In this document: positions 21,860 through 33,704 of the stretch, piece by piece
How positions within the stretch are numbered: position 1 is the stretch's first letter
Layout of the letters: every line of letters starts with the position of its first letter
Assembly (NCBI GenBank): GCA_023512835.1
Contig: CM042089.1
Coordinates: forward strand, 51,297,004-51,361,003
Direction: 5' to 3'
DNA from: Taxillus chinensis
Lineage: Eukaryota; Streptophyta; Magnoliopsida; Santalales; Loranthaceae
Length of the DNA: 64,000 nt
Notes under the pieces: model-generated
Databases searched by the model: none
What the model saw: only the letters and a program-made list of their open reading frames with translations
What the model was told of the DNA's origin: nothing
Position numbers and translations under genes: made by a program

Positions 21860-23680
21860 TTTTGAATACATCTAAGAATTTCTGGAACTGAGCATCTAAT
21901 TTCTGTTTCCTCAGCCTTTGAGGATACGGCATAGGAGGTTTATACGAAACGGGAGAGCTAACTTCAGGTTGACGGATTGTCGGTTGACTACTCCCCACCT
22001 TTTCCTTCTGGTTCTTACGTTGCTCAGCATCTCCTTCTTTAGCTTCCTCCTGGGTGTGCTGTTCCGACTCCTCCTTGGTTGGCTCAATTTTCTTCTCTCC
22101 AGCTGGTAGTTCTTTCCCACTTCGAAGCATTATAGCTTTGCATTGCTCCCTTGGGTTGACCTCCGTATTGCTAGGAAAAGTGTTTGATGAAGATGGCCTA
22201 ACTGCATTTGCTAGCTGGACAATCTGCTGCTCTATATTCTTCATGGCAGCCCCAAGATCCTGGACAGAAGTGGTAAGGGACTCAATCCTCGTCTCCCCCT
22301 TACTCATTCTGTCAGTTGCTTGCTTAGCAAATTGATAAAAGAAGTTCCGCATCTCTTCATCCTTTCCCTTCTATTTGTCTTCCTCCTTCTGTTGAGGCAT
22401 CTTCTGGAACCCAGGAGGATGTGGTGGCTGAGAATGTTCTCCATACTGTGTTGCTCCAGTAGCAGAGACCTTATTCTGCCTTGGCCATAAGTAAGGCTGT
22501 TGTTGAAATTGGTGAGGTCCTCCTTGATTTTGGAAGTTGGGCTGAGGAGGATTCTGGTACTGGTTTGGATTCTGGTACTGGTTTGGATTCTGAAATTGTC
22601 GCTGAAATCCTCCACCTCGATTCCCAACATATTGGGCTTCTTCGTATAGCTAGGCTGCAGCAGCGTCTTCTGTAACTGCCTTGGGTTGTTCAGTTCTGCC
22701 CTCCATGCGAACAGCCATCACTGACATTTGCTCTATCAGTAACTCCATCTTCCTTGTCAACTCATCGAACTGAGTTGAATTTGAGGAATTTGATACCGCA
22801 GCCACTGGCTCAGCTCTAGGGCATCTGTCATTAGACCATTGGCAGTTGGACAACGCCATTCTCTCTATAAGCTCTCTTCGCAGAAGGCTCCATCATCATG
22901 AACGCTCCTCCAGGCGGCGCATCTATCATACTCCTTGTATTTGCGTGCAGACCTGCATAAAAAGATTCGACTTGTAACCATTCTGGCCTACCATGATTAG
23001 GACACCTCCTAACCAAGTCTTTGAATCGCTCCCAGGCCTCGTATAGCGACTCATCACCGTGCTGGGTGAATTGATTTATTTGGCTCCTTAAATGAATAAC
23101 TCTTGTTGGTGGAAAGTACTTGGAGAGAAACTTCTCCACCATTTGGTCCCATGTGTGTATGCTGCCAGCGGGGTAGGGATTGGAACCAACCAAGAGCTCG
23201 GTCCTTCAGGGAAAATGGGAAGAGTCGCAGCTTAATGGCGTCATCCGAGACTCCATTAATTTTGATGGTGTCGTAAATTTGCAAGAATCGCGCTAGATGG
23301 TTGTGTGGATCATCTAGTGCCGAGCCTCGAAATGCATCTTGCCCAACCATTTGCGAGGGCGTAGGCTTCGGCTCGAAGTTGTTTGCTTGGACCGGCACCC
23401 TTCTAATGCCAGAATACTCATCCGATAGTACAGGTCTAGCATAATCCATGAAGGTCCTCGGCTGATAACCGCCTTGGCCGTTGTGTCCCTGATCTTCCCT
23501 TGCTCTGTTTTCAGCCATGATTTCTTCACACAAGGTATGTAAACCTTCCAACTGCTGTTCAGCTGCAACTAATACCCTCTGAGCCCTTCGCTGCTCTCGC
23601 AACGTTTGTTCGATTTCGGGATCGTATGGTAATAACTCACCCCTGGTGTGACGCATACACAGAGGAATTTTCTCAAACAC
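21855..23680 (-). pseudogene. gag: Athila-like gag
   Basis: Clear Athila gag: N-terminal part ending in ANNFEPKPTPSQMVGQDAF, core IYDTIKINGVSDDAIKLRLF, HTWDQMVEKFLSKYFPP, GDESLYEAWERFKDLVRRCP and WLQVESFYAGLHANTRSMID, then a Gln/Asn-rich stretch with short QNPNQY repeats and the tail CKAIMLRSGKELP ... PYPQRLRKQKLDAQFQKFL. Frameshifts lie near 23180 and 22845, and a stop near 22372. It builds the particle core. No zinc knuckle is seen before the truncation. Confidence 0.85.
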
Positions 23681-23823
23681 CTAGGGTGCACTCCTGACAC
23701 GTAGCAAAAACAAAAAGATACCAGGTAACACCGTACTAGCAAAATTACAAGAAAATAAAATTCCAGATCATAAATAAACTTAAGTACCTAATGTCACTCA
23801 GTCCTAACAACGTTTGGCTTGCC

Positions 23824-23841
23824 TCCCCGGCAACGGCGCCA
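23824..23841 (-). other. Athila-like primer-binding site, tRNA-Asp
   Basis: TGGCGCCGTTGCCGGGGA on the minus strand, six bases after the LTR end at 23848. It is the PBS known for Athila elements. Confidence 0.92.
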
Positions 23842-23847
23842 AAAACA

Positions 23848-25354
23848 TGACCCGTATAAATTGTGTCTATAGGTTTTGCAGCAAGTGCACTGGTCAAGTA
23901 ATAAAATGGAGTATTAAGACTCCGGTTGTCGAACCCACAGGGAGGTAGCTAATGCTGTTAAGCAGCAAGCACTAAGCTAACAAGTTGTTTTTATGTCTGG
24001 ACAATTGATTTTTGTTGGACAAATAATGTGAACGAAAGGTGATTAAATCAGAAAGTTGGCAAGCTATTGGTACAGAAATTTCAGTGATTAAGGATCTAGG
24101 GTCACAATGTTTACCACCCAATCGATTGTAATAGTCTGGTTATGGCTCTCGTTCTTGATTGATGTTGTAGTTCACGTTTATGTTGATTATCTCCTACCTA
24201 TCTTACATTTGGTCCATGCTAAGATAGATTTAAGGCTTTTATCCCATTTGGTCCATGTGAATAAAAGTGATCAAGGTAGATAAACAATCTAATAGTTGCA
24301 GACTTGGTCCATCATGCAATATTAAATCTAATTTACTAGTGTTCCACCCTAGACAAGGGCTAAGATTACCTAATTATGCATAAACTAGGCATTTTCATTC
24401 AAGCAAGTGAATTAAACAAGAACTGAATTCTATTTTATTGAACAACCATAACCAAACTGACTACAATTTATTGGGGGCTACATTGCTCCCCTAGACTAAC
24501 AAGACTACTCCATAATCATGACAAAACCAATAACAATCATAGGAAAGAACATGATTACAGTACCAGGACAATAAAGGAAGACCCCAAGATTAACCAGGAC
24601 TCCAGCCTCCAAAGACTCCGGCGTCTGCTGCCCGAACTCACTCCTTGCCAAGGACAATCCGATCTTTTAGCAATGGCTATAGCTCTTTTCAGAACTCAGA
24701 TTAGATTCTCCCACTCAAGATGATTTACAATGCCTCCAAAGACCCCTATTTATAGGTTTTAGTGGGCCAAATTAGGGTTACAAAAGGTGTGCCCTAATTA
24801 TAAATGTGGTCGCAGCCAAAACGACGTCGTTTTGGTTAGTGACACTAATCGACGTTCTAGGCGAAATAAAACTCAAACTACACCAAATTTGACCCCAGTT
24901 CTTTAGAGGAAAATGATTAAAACAACAAAATACATCATTTGGAGCGCAAAAATGCTTGCACGTAAGAAGACCCTTTTCACGTGCAGCTCCAATTTGACTC
25001 AAATTTGCTCCAAAGCTTCCTCTTGAGTTGTAGAAGGCATCCATGCAATAAAATCCTTGCACGTGAGAATGCACGTGAGAAGGCTTTTCACATGCACCTT
25101 GATTTTGCCTTCATTTTGCTTCCATCTTCTTCCCATAGCTTCCTTGTGAGTTGATGGAGTGATCTAGCCAAGGTGCGTGGGAAAAGGTTGCTCCAAAACC
25201 TGCCAAAAACACTCAAAAAGTACCACTATACACCAAACAGGGTCTTCCTAGGGGTTAGAGCAAATATGTCGAAAATAACATGCAAATAGGTACAAAACAT
25301 ACGCTAAAACACCCTATATAAGGCATAGGATAACGGCATAAATGCACGTTATCA
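23848..25354 (-). repeat. Athila-like 5' LTR, TGATAAC family, copy 2
   Basis: 1507 bp, TGATAACGTGC...ACGGGTCA on the minus strand, about the same as copy 1 at 18607-20126. It carries the ACGACGTCGT palindrome at 24816-24835, CACGTG cores (about 24975-25075), and a TATA motif near 24747-24754. Confidence 0.93.
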
Positions 25355-26179
25355 CCAGCTCCTCCTCCATCCTCCTCATCCGCAGTCGACACCTTTCTCC
25401 CATCATATGCGGCATTTGACCCTTCTGATGCGGATGGAAGTGTTCGCAAAGCAATGAAGTCATATGCAGCGTCTTCTGCTGAGAGAAGATGTCTTTCTGA
25501 AATGTACCCTTTCTCCCCGGACGACATTCAAACTCTTTGTTCGGAGAAAGGACTCTTTACTACAGAAGACATTGACGACTTCTCGAGGGCTGCTAAAATA
25601 GAGATGAGGCTGTTTCCATCTCTATACAAGGACGGGCACTTGTTTGAAGTTCTGCCGTGTTGGAATGAAGGCTATCTTCCCAGTGTGGATCTAATTCAGT
25701 CCTTCATCGACAGAACTGCTGAGGATAGCAAGCCATGGAAAACTCTCTCAACTATCCTCATTCCGTACCGGATCATGTCGCCACACTTCAGGATGGCTGT
25801 CTTCATGATTCAGTCCAAGCAAATAATTCTCATTGATTCTCATCAGATAGTGGAGCACTTTGTAAGAAAGAATCAATGGGAACCACTGTGTCTCAGGCTG
25901 ACTGAAGCTGTGAAGAAAGCCGGTTTATATGAAGAGTTGGGCATCACACCCTTGGGTCCAACTGAGAAGCTGAAGGCGACATTCCGGGGCAAGAAGCAAG
26001 TGCCACAACAACCGGATGGAGATAGCTGCAGGGCCTTTGTCTGTTACTTCATCAAGTCATTTTTAACTGTGGGCAAATCGTGGAGCCAACACACTACTTA
26101 TACGATGAAGCAGACAATGGAGCTTAGAGAGAAGGCAGCAACTATGATCTTCAAGTATAGTAAGCCTTATGTACCTTAG
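25355..26179 (+). CDS. Sirevirus-2 extra ORF, Ulp1-like protease end
   Basis: About 274 codons without a stop, in frame with 21266-21859 once the insertion is ignored. The domain resembles Ulp1/C48 cysteine proteases: His in PHFRMAVFMIQSKQ, Asp in IILIDSHQ, Gln in VPQQPDGDSCRAF and Cys in the same motif, so all four expected residues remain. The usual Gly after the Cys is Arg here. Ulp1 enzymes cut SUMO from proteins or process its precursor; the substrate in a retrotransposon is unknown. It ends ILKYSKPY-like (MIFKYSKPYVP), as in Sirevirus-1. The PPT lies about 130 bp downstream. Confidence 0.75.
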   Translation, partial: PAPPPSSSSAVDTFLPSYAAFDPSDADGSVRKAMKSYAASSAERRCLSEMYPFSPDDIQTLCSEKGLFTTEDIDDFSRAAKIEMRLFPSLYKDGHLFEVLPCWNEGYLPSVDLIQSFIDRTAEDSKPWKTLSTILIPYRIMSPHFRMAVFMIQSKQIILIDSHQIVEHFVRKNQWEPLCLRLTEAVKKAGLYEELGITPLGPTEKLKATFRGKKQVPQQPDGDSCRAFVCYFIKSFLTVGKSWSQHTTYTMKQTMELREKAATMIFKYSKPYVP

Positions 26180-26311
26180 TGAAAATCTTGTATTAAGGCT
26201 GAATTATACTTAGTTGCTAATAAATGAAATTGGTTGTGATGCGTATTTTGTATGTTATCTTTTTGCACTGCTTACCAGATCAGATTACAAAGGGTTTGGG
26301 CATATCCATAA

Positions 26312-26322
26312 TTGGGGGAGAT
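26312..26322 (+). other. Sirevirus-2 polypurine tract
   Basis: TTGGGGGAGAT next to the LTR start. Confidence 0.88.
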
Positions 26323-27614
26323 TGTTGGATCAAGCCCAGAATTTGGATAATCCTGATAAAGCCTTATGTAATTTGATCTGAGATCTTTTGTGTTTCTTTG
26401 ATCGTTGCAGAAGATATGTTATTAATCCGGAGATACACTCGTGAGAGCAAAGCTAAGGACAGGATACATAATCCTAATCCGGACAAGAGTGAGTGTCGTC
26501 AAACACTTCGTAAATAACCAAGTCACCAATACATACGGAACAAGGAACATTCGTGCGGACTAAGTCAAATTAACACTAAGTAAGAGTCTTGGTTTACAAG
26601 GTCGCACGAAGTAAAAGAAGACACGGAGTAAGGCATCCGAGTCTTCCATACATGCGGAGTAAGAAAGTACAAATGCGGAATAAGGACCCGAGTCTTTATT
26701 AGACACGGAGTAAGGAACTTACATACGGAGTAAGAAATTTACATACGGAGTAAGGAACTTACATACGGAGTAAGGAAGCGCTAGTACGGAGTAAGCACTT
26801 CGATCCCTTAGACTCGCCCGGAGTAAGGAACTTACATACGGAGTAAGGAACTTACATGCGGAGTAAGGAACATGGGGGGGGGGAAGCACTGATACGGAAT
26901 AAGTCATCCAACTTTTCAAGACTCGCCCGGAGTAAGGAACTTACATACGGAGTAAGGAATTTACATACGGAGTAAGGAACCTACATGTGGAGTAAGGAAG
27001 CGCTGACACGGACTAAGGATTCCAGTACCAAATAGATACGGAGTAAGTTATCACTGATACGGAGTAAGGTTCCGAGCCTTATTAGCTACGGAGTAAGGAA
27101 AATTACACCGGACCAAGAAGATACTGCTTCAACTCAACCGCATTTAAAGTTATCAGCTTGTGGCGTCCCGATGTAAGACAAATTTATTGAGAACCTGAAG
27201 AATCTTACACGTGGATCATCCGGATATGTGGACACAACCTTAATTATATTTGGGAACTCACAAAGACACTTATACTCTTCAAACCCAAGATCTTGAGCTC
27301 CACAATCCGCAGCAGTCAAGGCAGAGAGATTACCAAGGGATAGTTAGTGCTGAACGCATTCCGGAACTACAAGTTCCAAGGTTGTCTCTTAGGAATGTTT
27401 TGTATAAATATTCATACTTGTACATTTGTGAAAGGTGAGAGCGTATGTGCATTTGTCAAGAAAAGACTAATCCTGTGTATGCACAAGCGTTTTCATTTTT
27501 GGAGATAGAATTTGGCTAGTGTGTGAGTTCATTTGTAAACAGAGTGTAAGAGAGTCTTGCTTCTATTTTGTTGTATTTGTCTAGTGATAATAAAACAAAA
27601 TACTTCCACTATCT
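26323..27614 (+). repeat. Sirevirus-2 3' LTR, 3' end missing
   Basis: It begins TGTTGGATCAAGCCC and runs through many CGGAGTAAGG repeats (26620-27100) to TACTTCCACTATCT. The last ~110 bp present in sibling LTRs are replaced by Sirevirus-3 sequence. Confidence 0.88.
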
Positions 27615-27619
27615 TGCTT

Positions 27620-27855
27620 AGGATGGATTCACCACAAACAGAGGAGATGATGGAGTCGGTGGTACAGCGGATCCGTTGGTAGAACTCGAGAATGTTGTCT
27701 ATAAGAAGATCGACAGGATTGGAGATCAAGTTGAGTATTTGAGAGGCTTCTAGAAGAGAGCGAAGATGGAAAAACCAGTCCGGAGGGTTGGAGACAGCGC
27801 TCCAATCGACCAGATGGCCAGGATTGATGCCGGAAAGAGAGGTTTTGGGTGCCAT
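27620..27855 (-). pseudogene. Sirevirus-3 extra ORF, N-terminal fragment
   Basis: ATG 27855 opens MAPKTSLSGINPGHLVDWSA, aligned with the start of the Sirevirus-1 extra ORF. It goes on through VDLLIDNILEFYQR to SIISSVCGE, then breaks into LTR sequence. It keeps Trp where Sirevirus-1 has a stop (10213). Function unknown. Confidence 0.72.
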
Positions 27856-29561
27856 TGTAGATGAAAGTTGAAGGGCGAGAGGGAAGGCGAGGTCTTGGGG
27901 ATTGAAGGAGCAATGAGAGTTTTAGGGATTTGAAAAGGGTAACACTCGTGCTTCGCAGGAATGACTAGAATATATAAGACCGAGTCCGTGAATGTCAGCG
28001 GGTCTAGGAATTTGGTGAGTGAAACAGTAAACCGCTTAACAGGCTGATGTCATTAGTCTTGATATCGGTGCACCTCCGAATTAAAAGATGACGTGGAGAC
28101 AGCGTGACCGGGTAAGGGTAACAGCTGTTTGCCTTCCTGGGGAAGTGTGTGCATCCCGAGACATGCATTGAATGAATCATCATTATTCCTCCCCAAAAGC
28201 ACGCGATATATAATAAGACATGGATTATCGCAATTTGACAGTGTCAGGAGTCCGGAGGAATGAACCGACAATCATCCGGAATCAACAATAGTCGAGTGAC
28301 AAGTATCCGGATGAAAAGTAGACCGTGTCCGTAGTAACAGAGTGCGGTGAGAGAGAAGTAGATTCCTTTGCTGTCAATAAGTCGAAGAGAAGAGAAGTAC
28401 CACAACACTTCAAATCCAAGACTATGGACTAGATTTATCGATAAGGTTGCAAAAAAAAATCTAAACCTGTAGCTTCAAAAAAAATAAACTAAAAGTACAA
28501 GCTTAACAGGCAAGGATTAGTACGGATAGGAGAAAATAGTCAGTGAAGAGCTATATAATCCGAACTAATGAGAAATAGAACTTATGCATTACAAAGAATG
28601 AAATAGACATATATATACTAGAGAATGATCAATATGGCTGAATCAGGGCATATGTCAGATAATAAATACACAAGTTCATATAGGTCAACATAGCGAAATC
28701 GTCCTGCTGAACGACGTAGCTAAGATTAATTAAAAATCATATGATTTGACCAAACTAGGATTCATGAGTGAAAAATGAGTAAGCGGACACATGTCAAAAG
28801 CAAGCAGTTGATTATCCGATTAAAATGCATGGTTGAAGTGAAAAAAAATATCCAAGCATGCCTCAATTCTGTTTCAACAATGCATATCCAGTCAGATCTG
28901 GAAGTAAAGGTTTAGAGGAGGGAGTATCTGAGACATATTAGGGGGTTATTACTAAGGTAATAGATGAAGCTTAGGCTCCCCCGTAGATCATTCGATCCTC
29001 TCAATGAAAGGCTCCTCCTCGAATAGACAGCCAGGAAAGAGGTCATGAGACATATACGGGGGGGGGGGGGTATTACTCGAATAATTTATAAAGCATTTTC
29101 TCCCCCGTAGATTGTGCAATCCTCTTGGTTGACCTTTACGGCTTAAAGAAATTTAGCACTATCTATCTTTTTAGGAAACTATACTTCAGAAGCTGATCAA
29201 ACTGCGATTGTGTATTCATCCACCAGGCATTCCGAGCTAACCCATTTCATTTCTTCAACTATACATGTTAATAGAGTAATCTAAATGAGCAGGCATTTGT
29301 CATGTGGTGATCAGTGGAAATTAAGATCATGAAACCAGAATGAGGTTAATCATATAAACTTTAATCATGTTGGCTTAAACGACTTCAGTCGGGAAACGCA
29401 AGCATCCTCCCACTATGAAGTTGATATCAATATCAGAAGCATGAAGCACGTTAAATAGTAAGTATGATCAACATTAAGATTAGTATGTGTCTACTACTAT
29501 CAATAAAAGCACAATGCATGTTCTGAAAGTAAGTATACTATTGGGTAATTTAAATGTCAAA
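27856..29561 (-). other. Sirevirus-3 spacer between pol and extra ORF
   Basis: No gene seen. It is the counterpart of 8437-10137, with two polypurine-like blocks (CTACGGGGGAG on the minus strand near 28977 and 29101) and a G run near 29060. Confidence 0.6.
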
Positions 29562-31175
29562 CTATGCAGAGAAGTCAAGCATACCTAATCGGAAGAGTAG
29601 TTCAGAGAATCTTGCATCAGGTAGGGTCTTTGTAAGTATGTCTGCCAGTTGATCTTTAGTAGCAACATGTTCCAGTGAGATGTGACTTTTGAGAACATGG
29701 TCGCGTATGAAGTGATACCTGACCTCAATATGCTTCGCCTTAGGGTGCATGACAGGATTGTTGCTGATAGCAATTGCGCTAGTGTTGTCGCAGTAGAGTG
29801 GAATAGATGACATGTTGAAACCGTAGTCAGTAAGTTGACTTTGCATCCAGAGTAGCTGTGCGCAGCAACTCCCAACAGCTATATATTCTGCCTCAGCAGT
29901 AAAGGTTGATACGGAATTCTGCTTCTTATTGAACCATGAAATTAATCTATTTCCAAGAAACTAACACGTACCACTTGTGCTTTTCCTGTCGATGCGACAC
30001 CCAGCGAAGTCAGCATCAGAGTATCCGGATATGGTGAAGTTAGACTCCTTTGGGTACCAGAGTCCCAAATTCATTGTTCCCTTGAGATACCTTAATATCC
30101 GTTTAACATGAAGCGTATGTGACTCCTTGGGATTCGCCTGATATCGTGCACAGATGCAAGTTACAAACATAATGTCTGGGCGACTTGCTGTAAGATACAG
30201 CAAGGATCCTATCATCCCTCTGTAGTCAGTCATATTTACTGATATTCCATCCACATCAGGATCTAACTTGGCACTGACTGGCATGGGTGTTTTGGCAGGA
30301 GATGAACCTTCCATACCAAACTTCTTAATAAGATCGCGAGTGTACTTAGCTTGATTAATGAAGATTCCTTCCTTCAATTGTTTAACTTCTATTCCAAGGA
30401 AGTAGGACAGTTCTCCCATCATGCTCATCTCAAACTTGCCTGTCATCAACTTTGCAAACTCTTCACAAAGCTTCGGATTTGTTGATCCGAAAATGATATC
30501 ATCCACGTATATCTGTACGATTAGAGTGTGTCCTTTCTCTTTTCGTAGAAATAAGGTGGTGTCTATCTTCCCTTTTTGGAAGTTGTGAGCAAGTAGGAAT
30601 TCTGACAGTGTGTCGTACCAGGCTCTTGGAGCTTGCTTCAAACCATATAAAGCTTTCCGAAGCTTGTAGACTAGATGTCCTGCCTTAGGTTCAATGAAAC
30701 CGGGAGGTTGTTCAATGAACACTTCCTCTTGAAGATCTCCATTCAAGAATGCGCTCTTGACGTCCATTTGATAAACTATGAAGTTTTCATATGAAGCATA
30801 CGCTAGAAACATTCGGATTGCCTCAAGTCCTGCTACCGGAGCAAAGGTCTTATCATAGTCTATTCCTTCTTCTTGACGATATCCTTTGGCTACCAGTCTG
30901 GCTTTGTTCCGGATTACTATTCCATCCGTATCAAGCTTGTTCTGGAACACCCATTTAACTCCAATGACTTGCTGAGACTTAGGGCTTGGTACTAGAGTCC
31001 ACACATTATTTCTCTTAAATTGATTTAGCTCTTCTTGCATGGCTTCAATCCAATTCGAATCCTGAAGAGCTTCATCTACCACTTTTGGTTCTATTTGAGA
31101 TAGAAAACACGAGTAAAGACACATGTTGAAAGTGGCTGCTCTTGTTCTTACACATGCAGTAGGATCACCAATCAC
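29562..31175 (-). pseudogene. pol: Sirevirus-3 reverse transcriptase-RNase H
   Basis: Aligned with Sirevirus-1 [40 protein letters not shown], active site [10 protein letters not shown], then RNase H with [18 protein letters not shown] and [11 protein letters not shown]. One in-frame TAG (about 29958) splits RT from RNase H; otherwise the frame is open. Confidence 0.9.
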
Positions 31176-32550
31176 TTGATCTGAGGGATAGTTTCGGGTC
31201 CATCTGTAATTCTGTGCATGTGATGGTTGATCTTGAATAATTTGAAGCTCTGCCAGATTAGGTGGTTCAGGTATATCTGCTGGTTGAGCTTCTTCCGGAC
31301 CAGATGTTTCCGTATTAGAACGTACGGTAGAACTAGGTGGTTCTTCAACATTGTTTCTTTCAGTGTTAACTGGTCCGGACAGGCTTGAAGGTGCTCCAGA
31401 ATTTGGGTATCCGAAGGAGTATGTCCGGAGCTTAGTGGTAGTCCTGAGTCTAAATCATCCGTAGCATCATCCACATAATTCTTTGTGCCTCGCTGATGCC
31501 ACGCAGTTGGTCAGAATGTGTAGCAGGAATATTCATAAACTTCAAATAGTCAATGTTGCTGTCCGGGTCCTGTACATTAGAACTTGAAGAAGCAACTTTT
31601 GACCAATCAAGATTAGTTTTATCAAAGGTCACATGGATAGATTCTTCAACTTTAAAAAGTTTTCTACTGAAGACCCAATAAGCCTTGCTATGTAATGAGT
31701 ACACGACAAAAATCCCATCATCAGATTTTGGTTCAAATTTATTCCGGGTTTCTTTGCCATTTATCAATATATAGCAAGTACACCCAAAAGCTTTGAAATG
31801 TGAAATTGAAGGCTTTTGTCCTCTCCACATCTCATAGGGTGTTTTCATGGTAGATTTATTTATTAGAGTTCTGTTCTGAACATAGCAGGCAGTGGACACA
31901 GCTTCAGCCCATAAACTGAGAGGATGCGTTGCCCCTGCTAACATAGATCTACCAGCCTTGACTAAAGTACGATTCTTGCCCTCAGCTACCCCATTTTGTT
32001 GTGGAGTTCTGGGCGCAGAGAAGTCATGCTAAATGCCCTGTTCAGAACAATATGATCTCATATCTGAAAAATCAAATTCTGTACCATGATCACTCCTGAT
32101 GCACTTTATGCTCAGTCCTTGTGAGTTGCTTATCCAATTGAAAAGATCTACAAGATGCTCAAAAGTTTGATCCTTCGATTTCAGGAACATCACCCATGTG
32201 TATCTGGTGAAATCATCGATAACCACAAGGGTATATCTTGCACCAGCCAGCAAAGGAACAGAAATAGGACCATAGAGGTCCATATGAAGAAGTTGTAGAG
32301 GAGGAGTTATTGAATTAACTGATTTGCTCTAAAAGCTATGTTTGGTCTGTTTGCCAAGTTGGCATTCTCGACAGAGAGTGTCTCTAGAGTATTTGAGTTT
32401 AGGTAGACTAGTGACAAGATCAAGTGACACTAACTTAGACAATGTCTTAAAGTTTAAATGTGCGCATCGCTTGTGCCATAACCAACTATCTTCATCTGAA
32501 GCTTTAGTGAGGAAGCATACAGGGTTAGAAGAATTATTTCTTAAGACCAC
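31172..32550 (-). pseudogene. pol: Sirevirus-3 integrase
   Basis: The zinc-binding domain (LWHKRCAHLNFKTLSKL ... CRECQLGKQ, an H-H-C-C set) is followed by the catalytic core with Asp in MDLYGP and in IRSDHGTEF, then the Glu-bearing RTPQQNGVAEGKNRTLV segment and the C-terminal MWRGQKPSISHF. Several frame breaks occur: a stop near 32329, a stop near 32029, and two frameshifts between 31480 and 31172. It is the intact-length counterpart of the part deleted from Sirevirus-1. Confidence 0.85.
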
Positions 32551-33000
32551 TGAGTATATGTCCCCATCTCTTGATCAAGATAACTTAACATCTCCGGATA
32601 AGTTTTCCCTTACTGTACAGGTGTTGGACATAAAGAAAACAGTAAATCCTTTGTCACATAAATTACTGACACTTAGCAAATTATGCTTCAAACCTTCGAC
32701 TAGTGCAACTCTAGTGATTGATACACAGCCGTTGGTTAAAGTGCCATACCCGACAGTCTTTCCCTTGCTGTTGTCACCATATGAAACGGATGGACCTCAT
32801 TTTTCATTAACTTCTACAAGCAGAGTCTGATCACCCGTCATATGTCCGGAGCATCCACTATCGAGGATCCACTTGCTTTGATTGATCTTTAACTTCAAGT
32901 GATCCGGCAGTGCATTCCAGAGATGCTCCTGAAAGACAACAATTTATACTTTTGGTGCCCAAACTTGTTTCGGGCGGTTATAAAGAACAGCAGTAATGTC
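32551..33000 (-). pseudogene. pol: Sirevirus-3 protease region
   Basis: The aspartic protease motif DSGCSGHMTG is read at 32862-32833, preceded by WIL. This is the copia protease active site. Stops occur in the rest of the region, and exact borders are unclear. Confidence 0.7.
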
Positions 33001-33704
33001 AACAGTTCCGGATTTGACTTTGCTAGGACTTTTAGCTCTCCAAGTTGACTTTAATTTGTTAGTTTCAGCTGCTTCTTTTATTTGGGTTATCTTGGGAGAG
33101 TCACTCCTTTGAGGTTTAGATTTTGTTTTGCTCGAAGAAACCTTTTTATTGAATTGATCTTTATTGGTACAAATTTGATTACAAAGCCAGTTATCAGATA
33201 AACTCCAACATTCATAGTGATAATGACCTATTTCCCTACAGATGGAACAGACACTATAATGCGGAGTACAAACAGGGGATATAGGTCTCTTAGATTTTAC
33301 ATACTTTCTACTCTATTCCCTGTGGCCTAATCCATTGCGTTTGGGTGACGCGCTCTTGGCCCTAGATGCGTCAGCCTTAGCCTTTCCTTTCTTTTTGGGT
33401 GCTACAGTTTTGGCTTTAACTACAGCAGCCTTCCCTTCATCATTAGTTACGGGTGCTACTGTTCTGGAAGTGCAATAATGACCTCGACTCCACAGTCATA
33501 AACTATGGTGCCACCTGAAATGAAACCATCCAACGGTTTAGACGTACTAACAGGATATAAGTTGGTTAGTTTTGGAGTGAAATCCGGAGGACACTGAGTA
33601 GCTTGAGCATTGGAGGTTGATGATTCGGAGCCTAGGCCAGGTTTGACTCGAATATTATCCGGATCAGTCCTAAATGAAGAGGCTATTTCCCCGATTTAAG
33701 CCAC
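33001..33704 (-). pseudogene. gag: Sirevirus-3 gag C-terminal region with second zinc knuckle
   Basis: A second CCHC motif, CSICREIGHYHYEC, lies at about 33250-33210. It is followed by Lys/Ser-rich sequence. Stops occur near 33705 and further on. This region has no counterpart in Sirevirus-1, where it is deleted. Confidence 0.6.

Larger units (their letters stand above)
21860..25354 (-). mobile_element. Athila-like gypsy fragment (5' LTR, PBS, gag)
   Basis: On the minus strand: 5' LTR (25354-23848), PBS for tRNA-Asp (23841-23824), gag (23680-21855). It stops abruptly in gag at about 21860, where Sirevirus-2 begins, so pol and the 3' LTR are lost. Host flanks GCAGC (about 21854) and CCAGC (25355-25359) differ by one base and may be an eroded duplication. 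Confidence 0.85.
21262..27614 (+). mobile_element. Sirevirus-2, 3' fragment
   Basis: Only the downstream part remains: middle and C-terminal parts of the Ulp1-bearing extra ORF, PPT, and most of the 3' LTR. Gag and pol are missing. An Athila-like fragment of opposite orientation splits the ORF at about 21860-25354. The right end is lost where the LTR meets Sirevirus-3 near 27614. Confidence 0.82.

Noticed and set aside
25355..26179. Host SUMO protease gene (ULP1/ESD4-like)
   Set aside because: Lies directly before a retrotransposon PPT and LTR and has sister copies at the same place in other elements.
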